A stretch of DNA of 64,000 bases, from NCBI RefSeq assembly GCF_003268475.1, contig NZ_MCIF01000002.1:3149382-3213381 (forward strand), given 5' to 3'. The notes under the pieces are model-generated. The model ran no database searches. It saw nothing but the letters and a program-made list of their open reading frames with translations, and was not told the DNA's origin. Every line of letters begins with the position of its first letter. Position 1 is the first letter of the stretch. This document shows positions 27,604 to 39,209 of this stretch, one piece after another. Made by a program: the position numbers and the translations under genes. The stretch comes from Thermogemmatispora tikiterensis. Its GTDB lineage: Bacteria > Chloroflexota > Ktedonobacteria > Ktedonobacterales > Ktedonobacteraceae.

Positions 27604-28247
27604 TGCTTAAGGGAGCGATCGCACGCCGCTACGCTGAAGCTATCTTCAACATCGCGCGGCAGCAGCAGACGCTAGATCGCACCCTCGACGAGGTGCGTTC
27701 CATTGCTGAGCTGTTTGCCCAGCGCAAGATGGCCTATCTGCTGAGCGAGCCGAAAATTCCACTGGCGCGCAAAGAGCAGGCGTTGCGCCAGGCGCTTGCG
27801 TCGCGGGTTCTGCCGACGTCGCTCAATCTCGCATTGCTGGTGGTCCAGCGTAATCTGGTCGAGTTGATGCCGAATATCGCGCGCGAACTCGAACAGCTCG
27901 TGCTCCGCTACAAAAACCAGGCAATCGCCGAGGTGATCACGGCGGCGCCTCTCGATGAGGCCGCGCTTCAGCGTGTGAAGCAGGCGTTAGAGCGAAGAAC
28001 AGGAAAACAGATTATCTTGCAGACAAAGGTCGAGCCGGAGATTCTGGGAGGGATCATCGCTCGCGTCGGCGACGAGGTCATTGATGCCAGCGTCCAGCAT
28101 CGGTTGGCTACGCTTCAGCAGCGCTTGCTGCAGGAGACCGCCGCCCATAGCTCTGAACTGCTGGCATCACTGGAACTGCCCGCCGCTTTGGCGACGGTCA
28201 ATGATCCACCAGCCAGGGATCGCCCTGAGCCAACACGCACTCAGTAA
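27603..28247 (+). CDS. atpH: ATP synthase F1 subunit delta
   Basis: A 214-residue stalk subunit linking b to the top of F1. N-terminal ARRYAEAIFNIA, middle RNLVELMPNIARELEQL, and C-terminal GGIIARVGDEVIDASV are family hallmarks. The C-terminus is about 30 residues longer than usual (HSSELLASLELPAALATV onward) and ends in a Pro/Arg-rich tail. It starts within the atpF stop codon. Confidence 0.94.
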   Translation: MLKGAIARRYAEAIFNIARQQQTLDRTLDEVRSIAELFAQRKMAYLLSEPKIPLARKEQALRQALASRVLPTSLNLALLVVQRNLVELMPNIARELEQLVLRYKNQAIAEVITAAPLDEAALQRVKQALERRTGKQIILQTKVEPEILGGIIARVGDEVIDASVQHRLATLQQRLLQETAAHSSELLASLELPAALATVNDPPARDRPEPTRTQ

Positions 28248-28691
28248 GAGCCAGGGCTGCTTGCCTGCCTGTCTGCTCTTGCCCGGCTGACTGGACTGCA
28301 GGTCGCGAGGCCCGTTGGCTTATGTGCCGGCTCTCCAACTCTCTGGTTGCTGGCCATTGCTCTTGTGTTTGCTTGCTCATTCGTTTGCTTCTCGTTCGCC
28401 AGTTAGTTAACCTGTACTTTAGCGTTTTGCCCATCGCTCGCTCTCGTCCGTAACGGGCCGGCTGCCCTGTCTACTGGTCTGCCTTGTGACTGCCTGCCGT
28501 CCGCCGGGTTTGAGGCCGGCACAGCAGGCTTGTGTCGGGCTGGTCTGTGCACGCAGCTTCAATCTGCGGTCTGGTTTGGGTTTGGCCCCTGCGTGTGTGG
28601 TGGGGTGGGGTGATGAGGTGGTGAGGTGGAAGTGGCTTCTTGTTCCGGCTGGCCTCTATGGCGAGGAGAGACTACCTGAGGAGGAAAGACG
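28248..28691. other. atpH-atpA intergenic gap, 444 bp
   Basis: No gene. The stretch is rich in T, G and C on the plus strand, very unlike the flanking coding sequence, and has no clear promoter or terminator. Such a gap within the F1 genes is not usual. Confidence 0.5.
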
Positions 28692-30251
<1,560 letters not shown>

Positions 30252-30270
30252 CTAGGAGGCGGAGAGAGCT

Positions 30271-31167
30271 ATGCCATCAACCCGCGAGATTCGGCGGCGT
30301 ATCAGGACGGTGAAGAATATTGCGCAGATCACGCGCACCTTCCAGATGATCGCCAGCAGCCGCATGCGGCGCGCTCAGGAGCGTGTGCAGCGGGCGCGCC
30401 CTTATGCGGAGCAGATTCGGGAGCTGGTGTCACGCCTGGCAACAGTGGCCGGCGAGGATCTGGGCAATGAGGTGGCATTGCTGCGCAGCCGCCCGGTGAA
30501 GCGCGTCGGCCTCATTGTGATCTCGCCTAATCGCGGCTTCTGCGGCGCGCTGCCGAGCAATATTAACCGTAAAGCGGCCTCGACGGCTCTTGAGATCCAG
30601 GAAGAGGTGCAGCGGGCCGAGGGGCAGCGTCCCGCCGTCTCGTTTGTGGCCATTGGTCGCAAGGGACGCGACTTCGTTGTGCGGACACAGCAGCACTTGC
30701 TGGCCGAGTTTACGCAGCTGAGCGATAATCCTTCAATGAACGACGCATCGGCAGTGGCTCAGGTGGCCATGGATGCTTTCCTGAGCGGCGAGGTGGATGT
30801 AGTCTATCTGGTCTACGCTCGCTTTGTGAGCACCACCTCCCAGCAGCCGGTAGCGATCCAGTTGCTGCCAGTGCAGCCGCCGCAGAGCGCAGGCAGCAGC
30901 GAGCGTCAGCGCATTGACTATATCTACGAGCCGGACCCGCGGGCCATCTTCGAGGCTTTGCTGCCGCGCTATGTGGACGTCCAGGTGTATCTGGCGCTGC
31001 TTGAGGCACGGGCCAGTGAGGAGTCGGCGCGTATGGTGGCGATGAAGAACGCTACCGATAATGCGAACGAGCTGGTCGATGATCTGACGCTGGCCTATAA
31101 CAAGGCCCGCCAGGCGAGCATTACGACTCAGATTCTTGAGGTGGTGGCCGGCGCCGGCGAGCTGTAG
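30271..31167 (+). CDS. atpG: ATP synthase F1 subunit gamma
   Basis: A 298-residue rotor shaft. N-terminal helix IRRRIRTVKNIAQITRTFQM and C-terminal helix ESARMVAMKNATDNANELVD with TLAYNKARQASITTQI are the conserved coiled-coil ends. AGGAGG precedes the ATG. A 190-base gap without a gene separates it from atpD. Confidence 0.96.
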   Translation: MPSTREIRRRIRTVKNIAQITRTFQMIASSRMRRAQERVQRARPYAEQIRELVSRLATVAGEDLGNEVALLRSRPVKRVGLIVISPNRGFCGALPSNINRKAASTALEIQEEVQRAEGQRPAVSFVAIGRKGRDFVVRTQQHLLAEFTQLSDNPSMNDASAVAQVAMDAFLSGEVDVVYLVYARFVSTTSQQPVAIQLLPVQPPQSAGSSERQRIDYIYEPDPRAIFEALLPRYVDVQVYLALLEARASEESARMVAMKNATDNANELVDDLTLAYNKARQASITTQILEVVAGAGEL

Positions 31168-31315
31168 CCGCCTTCACCAGCCGGTGCGAGTCCATTGCCG
31201 TGGGCGACAGTTCATTACGCGTTCCTGTCAGTCCCACGTAACAGTCTGTAACGAAACGAACGCTGAACGGAAGCGAGATGGATGCAGGCCGGCAGGCTGG
31301 CCTTGCAGGCAGTGA

Positions 31316-32776
<1,461 letters not shown>

Positions 32777-32777
32777 G

Positions 32778-33227
32778 ATGGCTGGAAAACTGCATGTCGA
32801 GGTGGTGACCGCCGAGCGGGCGCTCTACAGCGGCGAGGCGGACCAGGTGAACGCTCCGGGCACGGAGGGTCGCCTGGGCATTCTGCCGCGCCATGCGCCG
32901 CTGTTGGCAGTGCTGGCACCGGGCGAGCTGCTGATCCGCCTGGGAGACGCTGAGGAGCCGATCTTTGTCTCCGGTGGCTTCTTGGAGGTCTTCGAGGATC
33001 AGGTCACGGTCCTGGCCGATGCCGCTGAGCACGCCGAGGAGATCGATGAGGCCCGCGCTCAGGAGGCGCGCCGCCGCGCCCTGGAGCGCTTGGAGCAGGC
33101 GCAGACGGATGCCGAGCGTGCTGAGCTCCAGGCGACTTTGGAGCGAGCGGTGAGCCGTCTGCGCGTGGCAGAGCTGGCACGTCGCCGCCATACCCGGCGT
33201 ATTCGCCAGAGTACAGAGGAAGAGTAG
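32778..33227 (+). CDS. atpC: ATP synthase F1 subunit epsilon
   Basis: A 149-residue rotor subunit and inhibitor. N-terminal beta-sandwich (HVEVVTAERALYSGEADQV, GRLGILPRHAPLL, FVSGGFLEVFEDQVTVLAD), then a C-terminal helical hairpin rich in Ala/Arg/Glu (about 95-149). Last gene of the operon; a terminator follows about 90 bases later. Confidence 0.95.
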   Translation: MAGKLHVEVVTAERALYSGEADQVNAPGTEGRLGILPRHAPLLAVLAPGELLIRLGDAEEPIFVSGGFLEVFEDQVTVLADAAEHAEEIDEARAQEARRRALERLEQAQTDAERAELQATLERAVSRLRVAELARRRHTRRIRQSTEEE

Positions 33228-33314
33228 CCCTCTTCCGCTGAGGAGCGCTGGCCCTTCACGGTCTGGTACCAGCGAAGTCGCTCGCTCATAGGCAAGGACC
33301 TTGTCCTTAAGGAA

Positions 33315-33345
33315 AAGGAGAACGCCATTGGCTGGCGTTCTCCTT
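33315..33345 (+). terminator. Terminator of the atp operon
   Basis: A perfect 12-bp stem, AAGGAGAACGCC (33315-33326) and GGCGTTCTCCTT (33334-33345), with a seven-base loop, followed by a T-rich run (CGTTGTTGTTCT). It could act in both directions, since the next gene converges from the other side. Confidence 0.8.
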
Positions 33346-33426
33346 CGTTGTTGTTCTGCTGACCCTGGCTTGTTCGCTGATCGTTGATCACTGCGGCCTC
33401 ATGGGATGGGGCCGCCATGAGAGGGC

Positions 33427-34506
33427 TTAGAAGCTGCCGCCATCGCCACCACCAAAGTCGCCGCCACCACCAAAGTCACCACCAGCTCCTCCACCACCAA
33501 AGTCGCCGCCACCACCAAAGTCACCACCAGCTCCTCCACCAAAGTCACCCCCTCCTCCCATGCCAGGATCACCGGCAAAGCCAGCCTCTTGATGGTGGGC
33601 CTCTTCTTCACCCGCCATCTTGCCAAGCTCGTAACCAATCAGGCCGCCACCCAGGGCACCAAGGCCACCAGCAGCCCAGGGATTCATGCCTCCACCCTGA
33701 TTGGGTGGATAATAGTTAGGAGGATAGCCTCCTTGATACGGACCCTGGTAGGGATAGCCACCCGGAGGAGTTGGTTCATAGGGTACGTTGCTGCGACCCC
33801 AGCCCCAACCCCAGCCCTGGCCAGAGCGGCGACGCACAACTGCGAAGAGGATTCCTCCAATGAGCAGTACTAGCAGACCGATGCAGCAGAGTGTGCCAAG
33901 ACCACTTGACAGGAGGCCGCCAGCTCCAGAATTGGCCGGGGAGCTGCCTTCACCGCTCCTGGCAGCCGCCAGCGAATCCTCCAGCGAGCGAATGGCCGCC
34001 AGGGTGGCCCCGGTATAGTCGCCGTTATTGTAATTGTCCTTGAAGGCATTGTAGGCGTCCTGGGCAGCACTATTGGAAAGCGGCACTTGCGATCCAGACT
34101 TGATGTACATCCAGTGATGGACGGTATCGATAGCGATAACAATGAGACGCGAGTTGGTGACATGGCTTTGTGTGCGCGCCTCAAAGTCGGCCTGGCTGCC
34201 AGTGAAAGAGTTGGTCGTATAGATAGCGATGGGGTAGGGCAGTTTTGCCGCTTCGCTCTGGACGCGAGCTTTATCGAGGACACCAGCCCCGTCACTGATG
34301 GTGACGCTATCAGCCAGCGCAGCTACACTGGTCAGCATTAGCAGCAAACCACTAAGCAAAAGGGCTAGAGCTGGCTTCCATCGCTTTGATCTGATAATAT
34401 GAGCATGTCGAGCAGAAGGCTCAGGGCTCTCCTGAGTCTTCCGCCTGGCAGAACGCGCTCGTATGAGACTCATGAACGTGTTCCCCTCCTCTTTTTGCCC
34501 TATCAT
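33427..34506 (-). CDS. TPM-domain membrane protein with Gly-rich tail
   Basis: A 359-residue protein. A basic N-terminus and a signal/anchor helix (about 46-66, ALALLLSGLLLMLTSVAALA) lead to an extracellular TPM (TLP18.3/Psb32/MOLO-1) domain (about 70-195: DGAGVLDKARVQSEAAKL, RLIVIAIDTVHHWMYIKSG). A second membrane helix follows (about 210-230), then a Pro/Tyr/Gly region, a hydrophobic glycine patch (GGLGALGGGLIGYELG) and a tail of GGDFGGG units. TPM domains are linked to membrane-protein repair and phosphatase-like activity; the role here is unknown. A frameshifted partial copy lies just upstream on the same strand. Confidence 0.85.
   Translation of the reverse strand: MIGQKEEGNTFMSLIRARSARRKTQESPEPSARHAHIIRSKRWKPALALLLSGLLLMLTSVAALADSVTISDGAGVLDKARVQSEAAKLPYPIAIYTTNSFTGSQADFEARTQSHVTNSRLIVIAIDTVHHWMYIKSGSQVPLSNSAAQDAYNAFKDNYNNGDYTGATLAAIRSLEDSLAAARSGEGSSPANSGAGGLLSSGLGTLCCIGLLVLLIGGILFAVVRRRSGQGWGWGWGRSNVPYEPTPPGGYPYQGPYQGGYPPNYYPPNQGGGMNPWAAGGLGALGGGLIGYELGKMAGEEEAHHQEAGFAGDPGMGGGGDFGGGAGGDFGGGGDFGGGGAGGDFGGGGDFGGGDGGSF
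33448..33537. repeat. Two perfect 45-bp tandem repeats
   Basis: Two identical 45-bp units (33448-33492 and 33493-33537) code the GGDFGGG-type tail of the TPM-domain protein, 15 residues each. Copy number could vary between strains. Confidence 0.85.
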
Positions 34507-34616
34507 GCCGCACTCTGTTACTCCATGCCACGCTATTTATACGGATGGGCCGATGGCTGGGTTGACAGAGAAAGTTGATTGCAGAGTCGGCCCCAGACCA
34601 TAGTGAAGCGCAGTCG

Positions 34617-34993
34617 CTAAAAGCTGCCACCTGCTCCCCCACCGCTGTCGCTGAAACTCCCTCCATAGCTGCTTCCCCGAAAACCAGTGCTGGATTCACC
34701 TACCCGATAACCCCTATGCCGCTGAGCTGCATCCGCATTGGCAGCAGCCCCAACGGCCAAGAAGAAAATGACGACAACAGAGATACAGAAACAGCCAAGC
34801 CAAGCCAAGCCAGGCCAGGCCAGGCCACCAGTGTCCAATCAAAGCCTTGATTGGCGCTACCTGACGATGCTTCAAACAATGAGGTCCCGCTCAGGCTCTC
34901 CTCCAGCAAACGGATGGCCGCTAGCGCCGCCCCGGTATGGCCTCCCTGCTGGTAATTCTCCTTGAATTCTGTATAGTTATTACTATGCCTCAC
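34617..34993 (-). pseudogene. Decayed duplicate of the TPM-domain protein (frameshifted, 5' truncated)
   Basis: One minus frame (34993 down to about 34840) codes YTEFKENYQQGGHTGAALAA, IRLLEESL, closely matching the end of the TPM domain of the neighbour (AFKDNYNNGDYTGATLAAIR). The rest of the match (a membrane helix ISVVVIFFLAVGAAANADA, then a Ser/Gly tail ending GGGAGGSF) is in another frame. The switch falls inside seven copies of a 5-bp repeat (34793-34827). The N-terminal part of the domain and the signal helix are missing. I read it as a tandem duplicate losing function. If the repeat varies, the frame could be restored, but the 5' part would still be missing. Confidence 0.75.
34793..34827. 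repeat. Pentanucleotide repeat RGCCA x7
   Basis: Four AGCCA then three GGCCA units without interruption, at the point where the pseudogene changes frame. A five-base unit shifts frame with each gain or loss. Confidence 0.85.
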
Positions 34994-35059
34994 TCATCAA
35001 TAGAAGTAACTCATCAATTTATATTGATCTATAATATAAGAAAAAGAGTCATTTCACAT

Positions 35060-35114
35060 CTGGAGAGGCTCCAGGCATAAACATAGCGCTCGCCTGAATG
35101 TGACAGGTGAGCGC
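35060..35114 (-). terminator. Candidate terminator of the hydrogenase/hyp operon
   Basis: Two hairpins after the hypE stop codon on the minus strand: a 10-bp stem with one mismatch (arms 35086-35095 and 35105-35114), then CTGGAG-CCT-CTCCAG (35060-35074). About 15 bases further on comes a run of five T. The combination is plausible but not textbook. Confidence 0.45.
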
Positions 35115-35149
35115 CAGTAGTGTGCGAGGGGGCTAGACGGTGCAGCAAC

Positions 35150-36274
35150 CTAACAGATGCGAGGGAGCGGATCGCCGACGAGCATATCGAGGACGCGCAT
35201 GCCACCGATCTCGGTGCGCAGGAAGACCAGGCCCGGGGGGTCCGCCTGTACGCTGCCGATGATGGCCGCCTCTCGTCCCAGGGGATGCGCACGCATGACG
35301 GCCAGGGCTTCTTCGGCGGCTTCAGCCGCAACCACGGCCAGTAGCTTGCCCTCGTTGGCAATGGTGAGCGGATCGAGTCCCAGGATCTCACAGGCGCCGC
35401 GTACCCCCGCATGCACGGGGATCGCCTGCTCGTCGAGGCCGATGGCCACCTCTGAGGCCAGGGCCATCTCGTTGAGGGCCGTGGCCACGCCGCCACGCGT
35501 GGGATCTTTGAGGCAATGCAGGCGCTCCCCGATGGTCTCTACCAAGGCCGCCACCAGCGTATGCAGCGGCGCCGTATCGCTCTGGATCTCCGTCTCAATG
35601 TCGAGGGCCTCGCGCGCCAGCATGATGGCAATGCCGTGGTCGCCAGCGCTGCCGCTCAGCAGCACGACGTCCCCAGGCTGCAGACAGGTCTGCCCCAGCG
35701 GCCAGTGCACACGTCGCAGTCCGACGCCGGCGGTATTGATGAAGACCCCATCCCCTTTGCCGCGCTGCACGACCTTCGTGTCGCCGGTGACGATGGCCAC
35801 CCCGGCCTGACTGGCCGCCTCCTGCATGGAGGCGACGATGCGGCGCAGTTCCGCAATGGGAAAGCCCTCTTCCAGGATGAAGCTCGCCGAGAGATAGAGC
35901 GGCTGGGCTCCGGCCATCGCCAGATCGTTGATAGTGCCATGCACGGCCAGTTTACCAATGTCGCCGCCAGCGAAGAAGAGCGGACTCACCACATAGGTAT
36001 CGGTCGTAAAGGCCAGCTGCAGCTCGCTCCCATCGAGCGAGAAGACCGCCGCATCGTCCAGCGCATCGAGGAGAGGATTGGAGAAGGCCGGGGCAAACAC
36101 GCCTTCAATCAGATTATGGGTGGCCTTGCCGCCGCTGCCGTGACTGAGCGTGATACGCTCGTCGCGCAAATAGAACTTGTGTCGGCGCGCCTGCCGGACA
36201 CGCTCCATCTTCTGCAATACTGTGTCTAGTCGTGCCGCTGTCGCCTCTTGCTCTGGGCTGGGCCTGCCTTCCAT
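35150..36274 (-). CDS. hypE: Hydrogenase maturation factor HypE
   Basis: A 374-residue ATP-dependent dehydratase that turns the carbamoyl group received from HypF into the cyanide ligand of the NiFe site. The C-terminal Cys that carries the group is present (protein ends DPLPRIC). ITLSHGSGGKATHNLI, FTTDTYVVSPLFFAGGDIGK and AIVTGDTKVVQRGKGDG are PurM-like family marks. An N-terminal extension of about 35 residues precedes the usual start region. Last gene of the locus, 93 bases after hypD. Confidence 0.96.
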   Translation of the reverse strand: MEGRPSPEQEATAARLDTVLQKMERVRQARRHKFYLRDERITLSHGSGGKATHNLIEGVFAPAFSNPLLDALDDAAVFSLDGSELQLAFTTDTYVVSPLFFAGGDIGKLAVHGTINDLAMAGAQPLYLSASFILEEGFPIAELRRIVASMQEAASQAGVAIVTGDTKVVQRGKGDGVFINTAGVGLRRVHWPLGQTCLQPGDVVLLSGSAGDHGIAIMLAREALDIETEIQSDTAPLHTLVAALVETIGERLHCLKDPTRGGVATALNEMALASEVAIGLDEQAIPVHAGVRGACEILGLDPLTIANEGKLLAVVAAEAAEEALAVMRAHPLGREAAIIGSVQADPPGLVFLRTEIGGMRVLDMLVGDPLPRIC

Positions 36275-36367
36275 TTCTCTCTCCCTTCCTTTCTTGTCTT
36301 GCTCGCTTGAGTTGCCTGTCCTCTCCGTTCCTCTTACCCACCTGTCCTGTCTGGCCCTCGCCTCTAC

Positions 36368-37507
36368 TTATGGGGTCTGCGAGAGGCTGCGCAGGTGGTC
36401 ACGCTCAGCGGCCATCGAGAAGCGGCCATAGTTGTAGTAGGCCGCGCAGGCCCCTTCGGGTGAGACCATGCAGGTCCCGATGGGGGTCTCAGGGGTGCAG
36501 GCCGTGCCGAAGACCTTGCACTCCCAGGGCTTGATGACCCCCTTGAGCACCTCGCCACACTGGCAGGCTTTGGGATCGGCCACGCGCAGGCCCGGCACTT
36601 GGTAGCGCAGCTCGGCATCCCAGTCGGCGAACTCGGGCCGCAGCTTGAGGGCACTGTGGGTGATGAACCCAAGCCCGCGCCATTCGAAGAAGGGCCGCAG
36701 CTCCATTGTACGGGCCATCGCCTCCAAAGCCCGCACGTTGCCCTCGGGCCGCACGACGCGCGTGTACTGATTCTCGACCTCCGCCCGCCCCTCGCTGATC
36801 TGCCTGACCAGCAGGTAGATGGCCTGGATGATGTCGAGCGGTTCAAAGCCGGCGATGACCACCGGCTTGTGGTGGTCGCGGGCGATGAAGGTGTAGGGAC
36901 GCATGCCGATGACCATACTGACGTGGCCAGGACCAATGAAGCCATCCAGACGCAGATCGGGCGAGTCGAGAATGGCTTTGATGGCCGGGATAATCGTTAC
37001 ATGATTGCAGAAAACGGAGAAATTCTTGATCCCCTCGGCCCTGGCCCGCAACAGGGTCACCGCCGTCGAGGGCGCGGTGGTCTCGAAACCGATGGCGAAG
37101 AACACCACCTGGCGATCAGGATGCTGGCGCGCCAGCTTGAGGGCGTCCAGTGGCGAGTAGACGAAGCGCACATCGGCCCCTTCGGCCTTGGCATCGAGCA
37201 GGCTGCCTTTCGACCCTGGGACGCGCATCATGTCGCCGAAAGTCGTGAAGATGACGCCTTCCGTGCGGGCGATGGCGATGGCATCATCGATGCGCCCCAT
37301 CGGCAGCACACAGACCGGGCAGCCGGGACCATGCACCAGGTCGATGCTGCGCGGCAGCACATCCTCGATGCCATGCTTGTAGATGGTATGGGTGTGACCG
37401 CCACAGACCTCCATGAACTTGAGCGGGCGCCCCTCGCTGAGGCGCGCGATCTCGGCGGCGATGCGTTTGGCCAGCTCGGGATCACGATATTCATCGACGA
37501 ACTTCAT
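36368..37507 (-). CDS. hypD: Hydrogenase maturation factor HypD
   Basis: A 379-residue iron-sulfur scaffold on which, with HypC, the Fe(CN)2CO unit is built. Family motifs: MEVCGGHTHTIYKHGIEDVL, HGPGCPVCVLP, GFETTAPSTA, and the C-terminal cluster ligands (CQCGEVLKGVIKPWECKVFG, then GTACTPETPIGTCMVSPEGA). I use ATG 37507, after AAAGGGAG; the upstream GTG lacks room for a ribosome site. It overlaps the end of the upstream SIS gene by 17 bases. Confidence 0.96.
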   Translation of the reverse strand: MKFVDEYRDPELAKRIAAEIARLSEGRPLKFMEVCGGHTHTIYKHGIEDVLPRSIDLVHGPGCPVCVLPMGRIDDAIAIARTEGVIFTTFGDMMRVPGSKGSLLDAKAEGADVRFVYSPLDALKLARQHPDRQVVFFAIGFETTAPSTAVTLLRARAEGIKNFSVFCNHVTIIPAIKAILDSPDLRLDGFIGPGHVSMVIGMRPYTFIARDHHKPVVIAGFEPLDIIQAIYLLVRQISEGRAEVENQYTRVVRPEGNVRALEAMARTMELRPFFEWRGLGFITHSALKLRPEFADWDAELRYQVPGLRVADPKACQCGEVLKGVIKPWECKVFGTACTPETPIGTCMVSPEGACAAYYNYGRFSMAAERDHLRSLSQTP

Positions 37508-38216
37508 CGCTGTCAGCACTCCCTTTCTCTGCCGCTAAGCAGGTTTGCACGAGTTCAATGAGCGCATGGTAGACGGTGGCCTGCGCCTCCTGGATGCGCG
37601 GAATGTGATCGCCCGGCGAGACAATGCAGAAGTCGACTGCTGGGGAGCGCCGGGTTTTGCCGCCATCGTAGCCAGCCAGGCCCACCGTGAGCAGGCCCTG
37701 CTTTTTGGCCTGCTCGAAGGCCTGCAGGACATTGAGCGAGTTGCCGCTGGTGGAGATGCCCACGGCAATGTCGCCCGGGCGGCCAAAGGCGATGATCTGG
37801 CGCGTAAAGATATTCTCAAACCCGACGTCGTTGCCCACCGCCGTGACGACGGCGATGTCGTTGGTGAGGGCAATGGCCGGCAAGGGACGCCAGTGAGCCA
37901 CTGGCGGCTGGAGCAGATCGGTCACCAGGTCCTGGGCGTCGGTCGTGCTGCCCCCATTGCCAAAGGCCAGCAGCGTGGCCCCCGCCGCGAAGGCCCGCGC
38001 CATGGCCTGGGCCGCCGCCAGCAGCGACGCGCGCGCGGTGGCCAGCGTCGCCTGACGCAGGGCGATGACGTCGCGGCACTTCTCCAGGGTGGAGTGCTGG
38101 ACCTGACTGAGCACTTCCTCAAGACGGACCTTTCCGCCCGCAAAGAGATAGGGATAAAACAGGCGATCGTACTCCGATCCCTGGGCTTGATCGTTGGTCT
38201 CACGGTCAGCGCTCAT
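37491..38216 (-). CDS. SIS-domain (phosphoheptose isomerase-like) protein, intact motif
   Basis: A 241-residue protein with a sugar-isomerase (SIS) fold of the GmhA type. LLAFGNGGSTTDAQDLVTDL and GISTSGNSLNVLQAFEQAKK carry the phosphate-binding Ser/Thr loops intact, and it ends in a helical tail. ATG 38216 follows GGAAAGGGAG. GmhA isomerises sedoheptulose 7-phosphate, but here it lies between hyp genes with no heptose genes, so a hydrogenase-linked role (ligand precursor or regulation) is more likely. It overlaps hypD. A second SIS gene with degraded motifs lies one gene away. Confidence 0.85.
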   Translation of the reverse strand: MSADRETNDQAQGSEYDRLFYPYLFAGGKVRLEEVLSQVQHSTLEKCRDVIALRQATLATARASLLAAAQAMARAFAAGATLLAFGNGGSTTDAQDLVTDLLQPPVAHWRPLPAIALTNDIAVVTAVGNDVGFENIFTRQIIAFGRPGDIAVGISTSGNSLNVLQAFEQAKKQGLLTVGLAGYDGGKTRRSPAVDFCIVSPGDHIPRIQEAQATVYHALIELVQTCLAAEKGSADSDEVRR

Positions 38217-38280
38217 GGCTCGCTCCCTTTCCTCGTGACCCCGACCTGGCCGCATAGCTCAGGCGAAGGGACCGTTCTGC

Positions 38281-38568
38281 TCACTCCCTGGCAGGCGGTA
38301 CCGACTCGTCGAGACGTTCCAGGGCGACGCCACCGTGCACGAGCAGACGGTCGCCCGGGCGGACCTCGCCGAGTAAGGTGACGTCGATCATCGCCTCGCC
38401 CAGGCCCAGACTGACGCAGGCCATGCCAGCCTCCGCCTCCACGCTCAGCACCGTCGCCACCACGGCCTCATCCGCGCAGGTGGGACAGTACCCTTCAGGA
38501 TCTGGCTGACACAGCGGTCGCAACGACATCCCCAGTTGGCGGGAGAGAGGCTCAGATTCCGGGTTCAT
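38281..38568 (-). CDS. HypC-like protein lacking the N-terminal Cys
   Basis: A 95-residue protein. Residues 32-90 align with HypC/HupF (VVATVLSVEAEAGMACVSLG, MIDVTLLGEVRPGDRLLVHG, VALERLDE). HypC needs Cys2 after Met removal to hold iron. Here the N-terminus is a different 30 residues with Cys at about 20, 28 and 31 (CQPDPEGYCPTC), which could bind a metal. A true hypC exists nearby (39210-39482), so this is a specialised paralogue or a partner of the SIS proteins. It overlaps the upstream SIS gene (ATGA). Confidence 0.75.
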   Translation of the reverse strand: MNPESEPLSRQLGMSLRPLCQPDPEGYCPTCADEAVVATVLSVEAEAGMACVSLGLGEAMIDVTLLGEVRPGDRLLVHGGVALERLDESVPPARE

Positions 38569-39176
38569 TGCAGCAATCCCTCGTGTTCAAAAAAGACATG
38601 GACCAGCTCCCACAAGACGTGATAGAGCGTTTCATGGACCTCTTGCACGATAAAGGGGTCATCAGCAGGCACCACAAAGCGATAGTCGACAGCCTCCTCA
38701 CTGAGCAGGCCCCCATCGCCGCCTAGCATGGCCAGCGTGAGCAGGCCCAACTGCCGCGCCTGCGCCAGGGCGGCCAGGACGTTGACACAGCGTCCGTCGG
38801 GCGAGAAGCCGAGGGCGATGTCCTGGGGGCGCGCCAGCACGCGCAGCTGTTCGCCGAAAGGCATCTCAGGCCGTCCGCCCGCCATCAGACCGCTGAGCGT
38901 GGCACTGTCGTTGGTCAGGGCCAGGGCCGGCAAAGCGCGCTTGCCCACGATGACCGGATGGACGAATTCGACTGAGACATGTTGCGCATCGGTAGCCCAG
39001 GCCCCATTGCCAAAGGCCAGCAGGCGCCCCCCCTGATGAAAGCGGCGGGCCATCGCCCAGCAGGCTTCGGCAATGCGCGGCGCCTCGCGCTCAAAGAAGC
39101 GCGCTGGCAGACTGGTGCTGAGCGCAAAGCGCTGCTCTAGCGCGGCCTCCAGCGCTTCAGGCACAGCTTGAGGCAT
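38565..39176 (-). CDS. SIS-domain protein with degenerate active-site motifs
   Basis: A 203-residue paralogue of the SIS protein at 37491-38216. The fold is recognisable (LLAFGNGAWATDAQHVSVEF, ALALTNDSATLSGLM, LARPQDIALGFS). The phosphate loops are altered: GNGGS reads GNGAW, and the STSGNS loop reads SPDGRC. It is thus unlikely to be an isomerase on its own and may form a hetero-oligomer with the intact copy or bind a ligand only. The stop overlaps the ATG of the HypC-like gene, so the two are coupled. Confidence 0.82.
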   Translation of the reverse strand: MPQAVPEALEAALEQRFALSTSLPARFFEREAPRIAEACWAMARRFHQGGRLLAFGNGAWATDAQHVSVEFVHPVIVGKRALPALALTNDSATLSGLMAGGRPEMPFGEQLRVLARPQDIALGFSPDGRCVNVLAALAQARQLGLLTLAMLGGDGGLLSEEAVDYRFVVPADDPFIVQEVHETLYHVLWELVHVFFEHEGLLQ

Positions 39177-39209
39177 GAGATAACCACCTCCTCCCCTTCC
39201 TTTCTCTCA

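Noticed and set aside
33430-33560. Short regular repeats resembling a CRISPR array
   Set aside because: They are in-frame glycine-rich codons without spacers.
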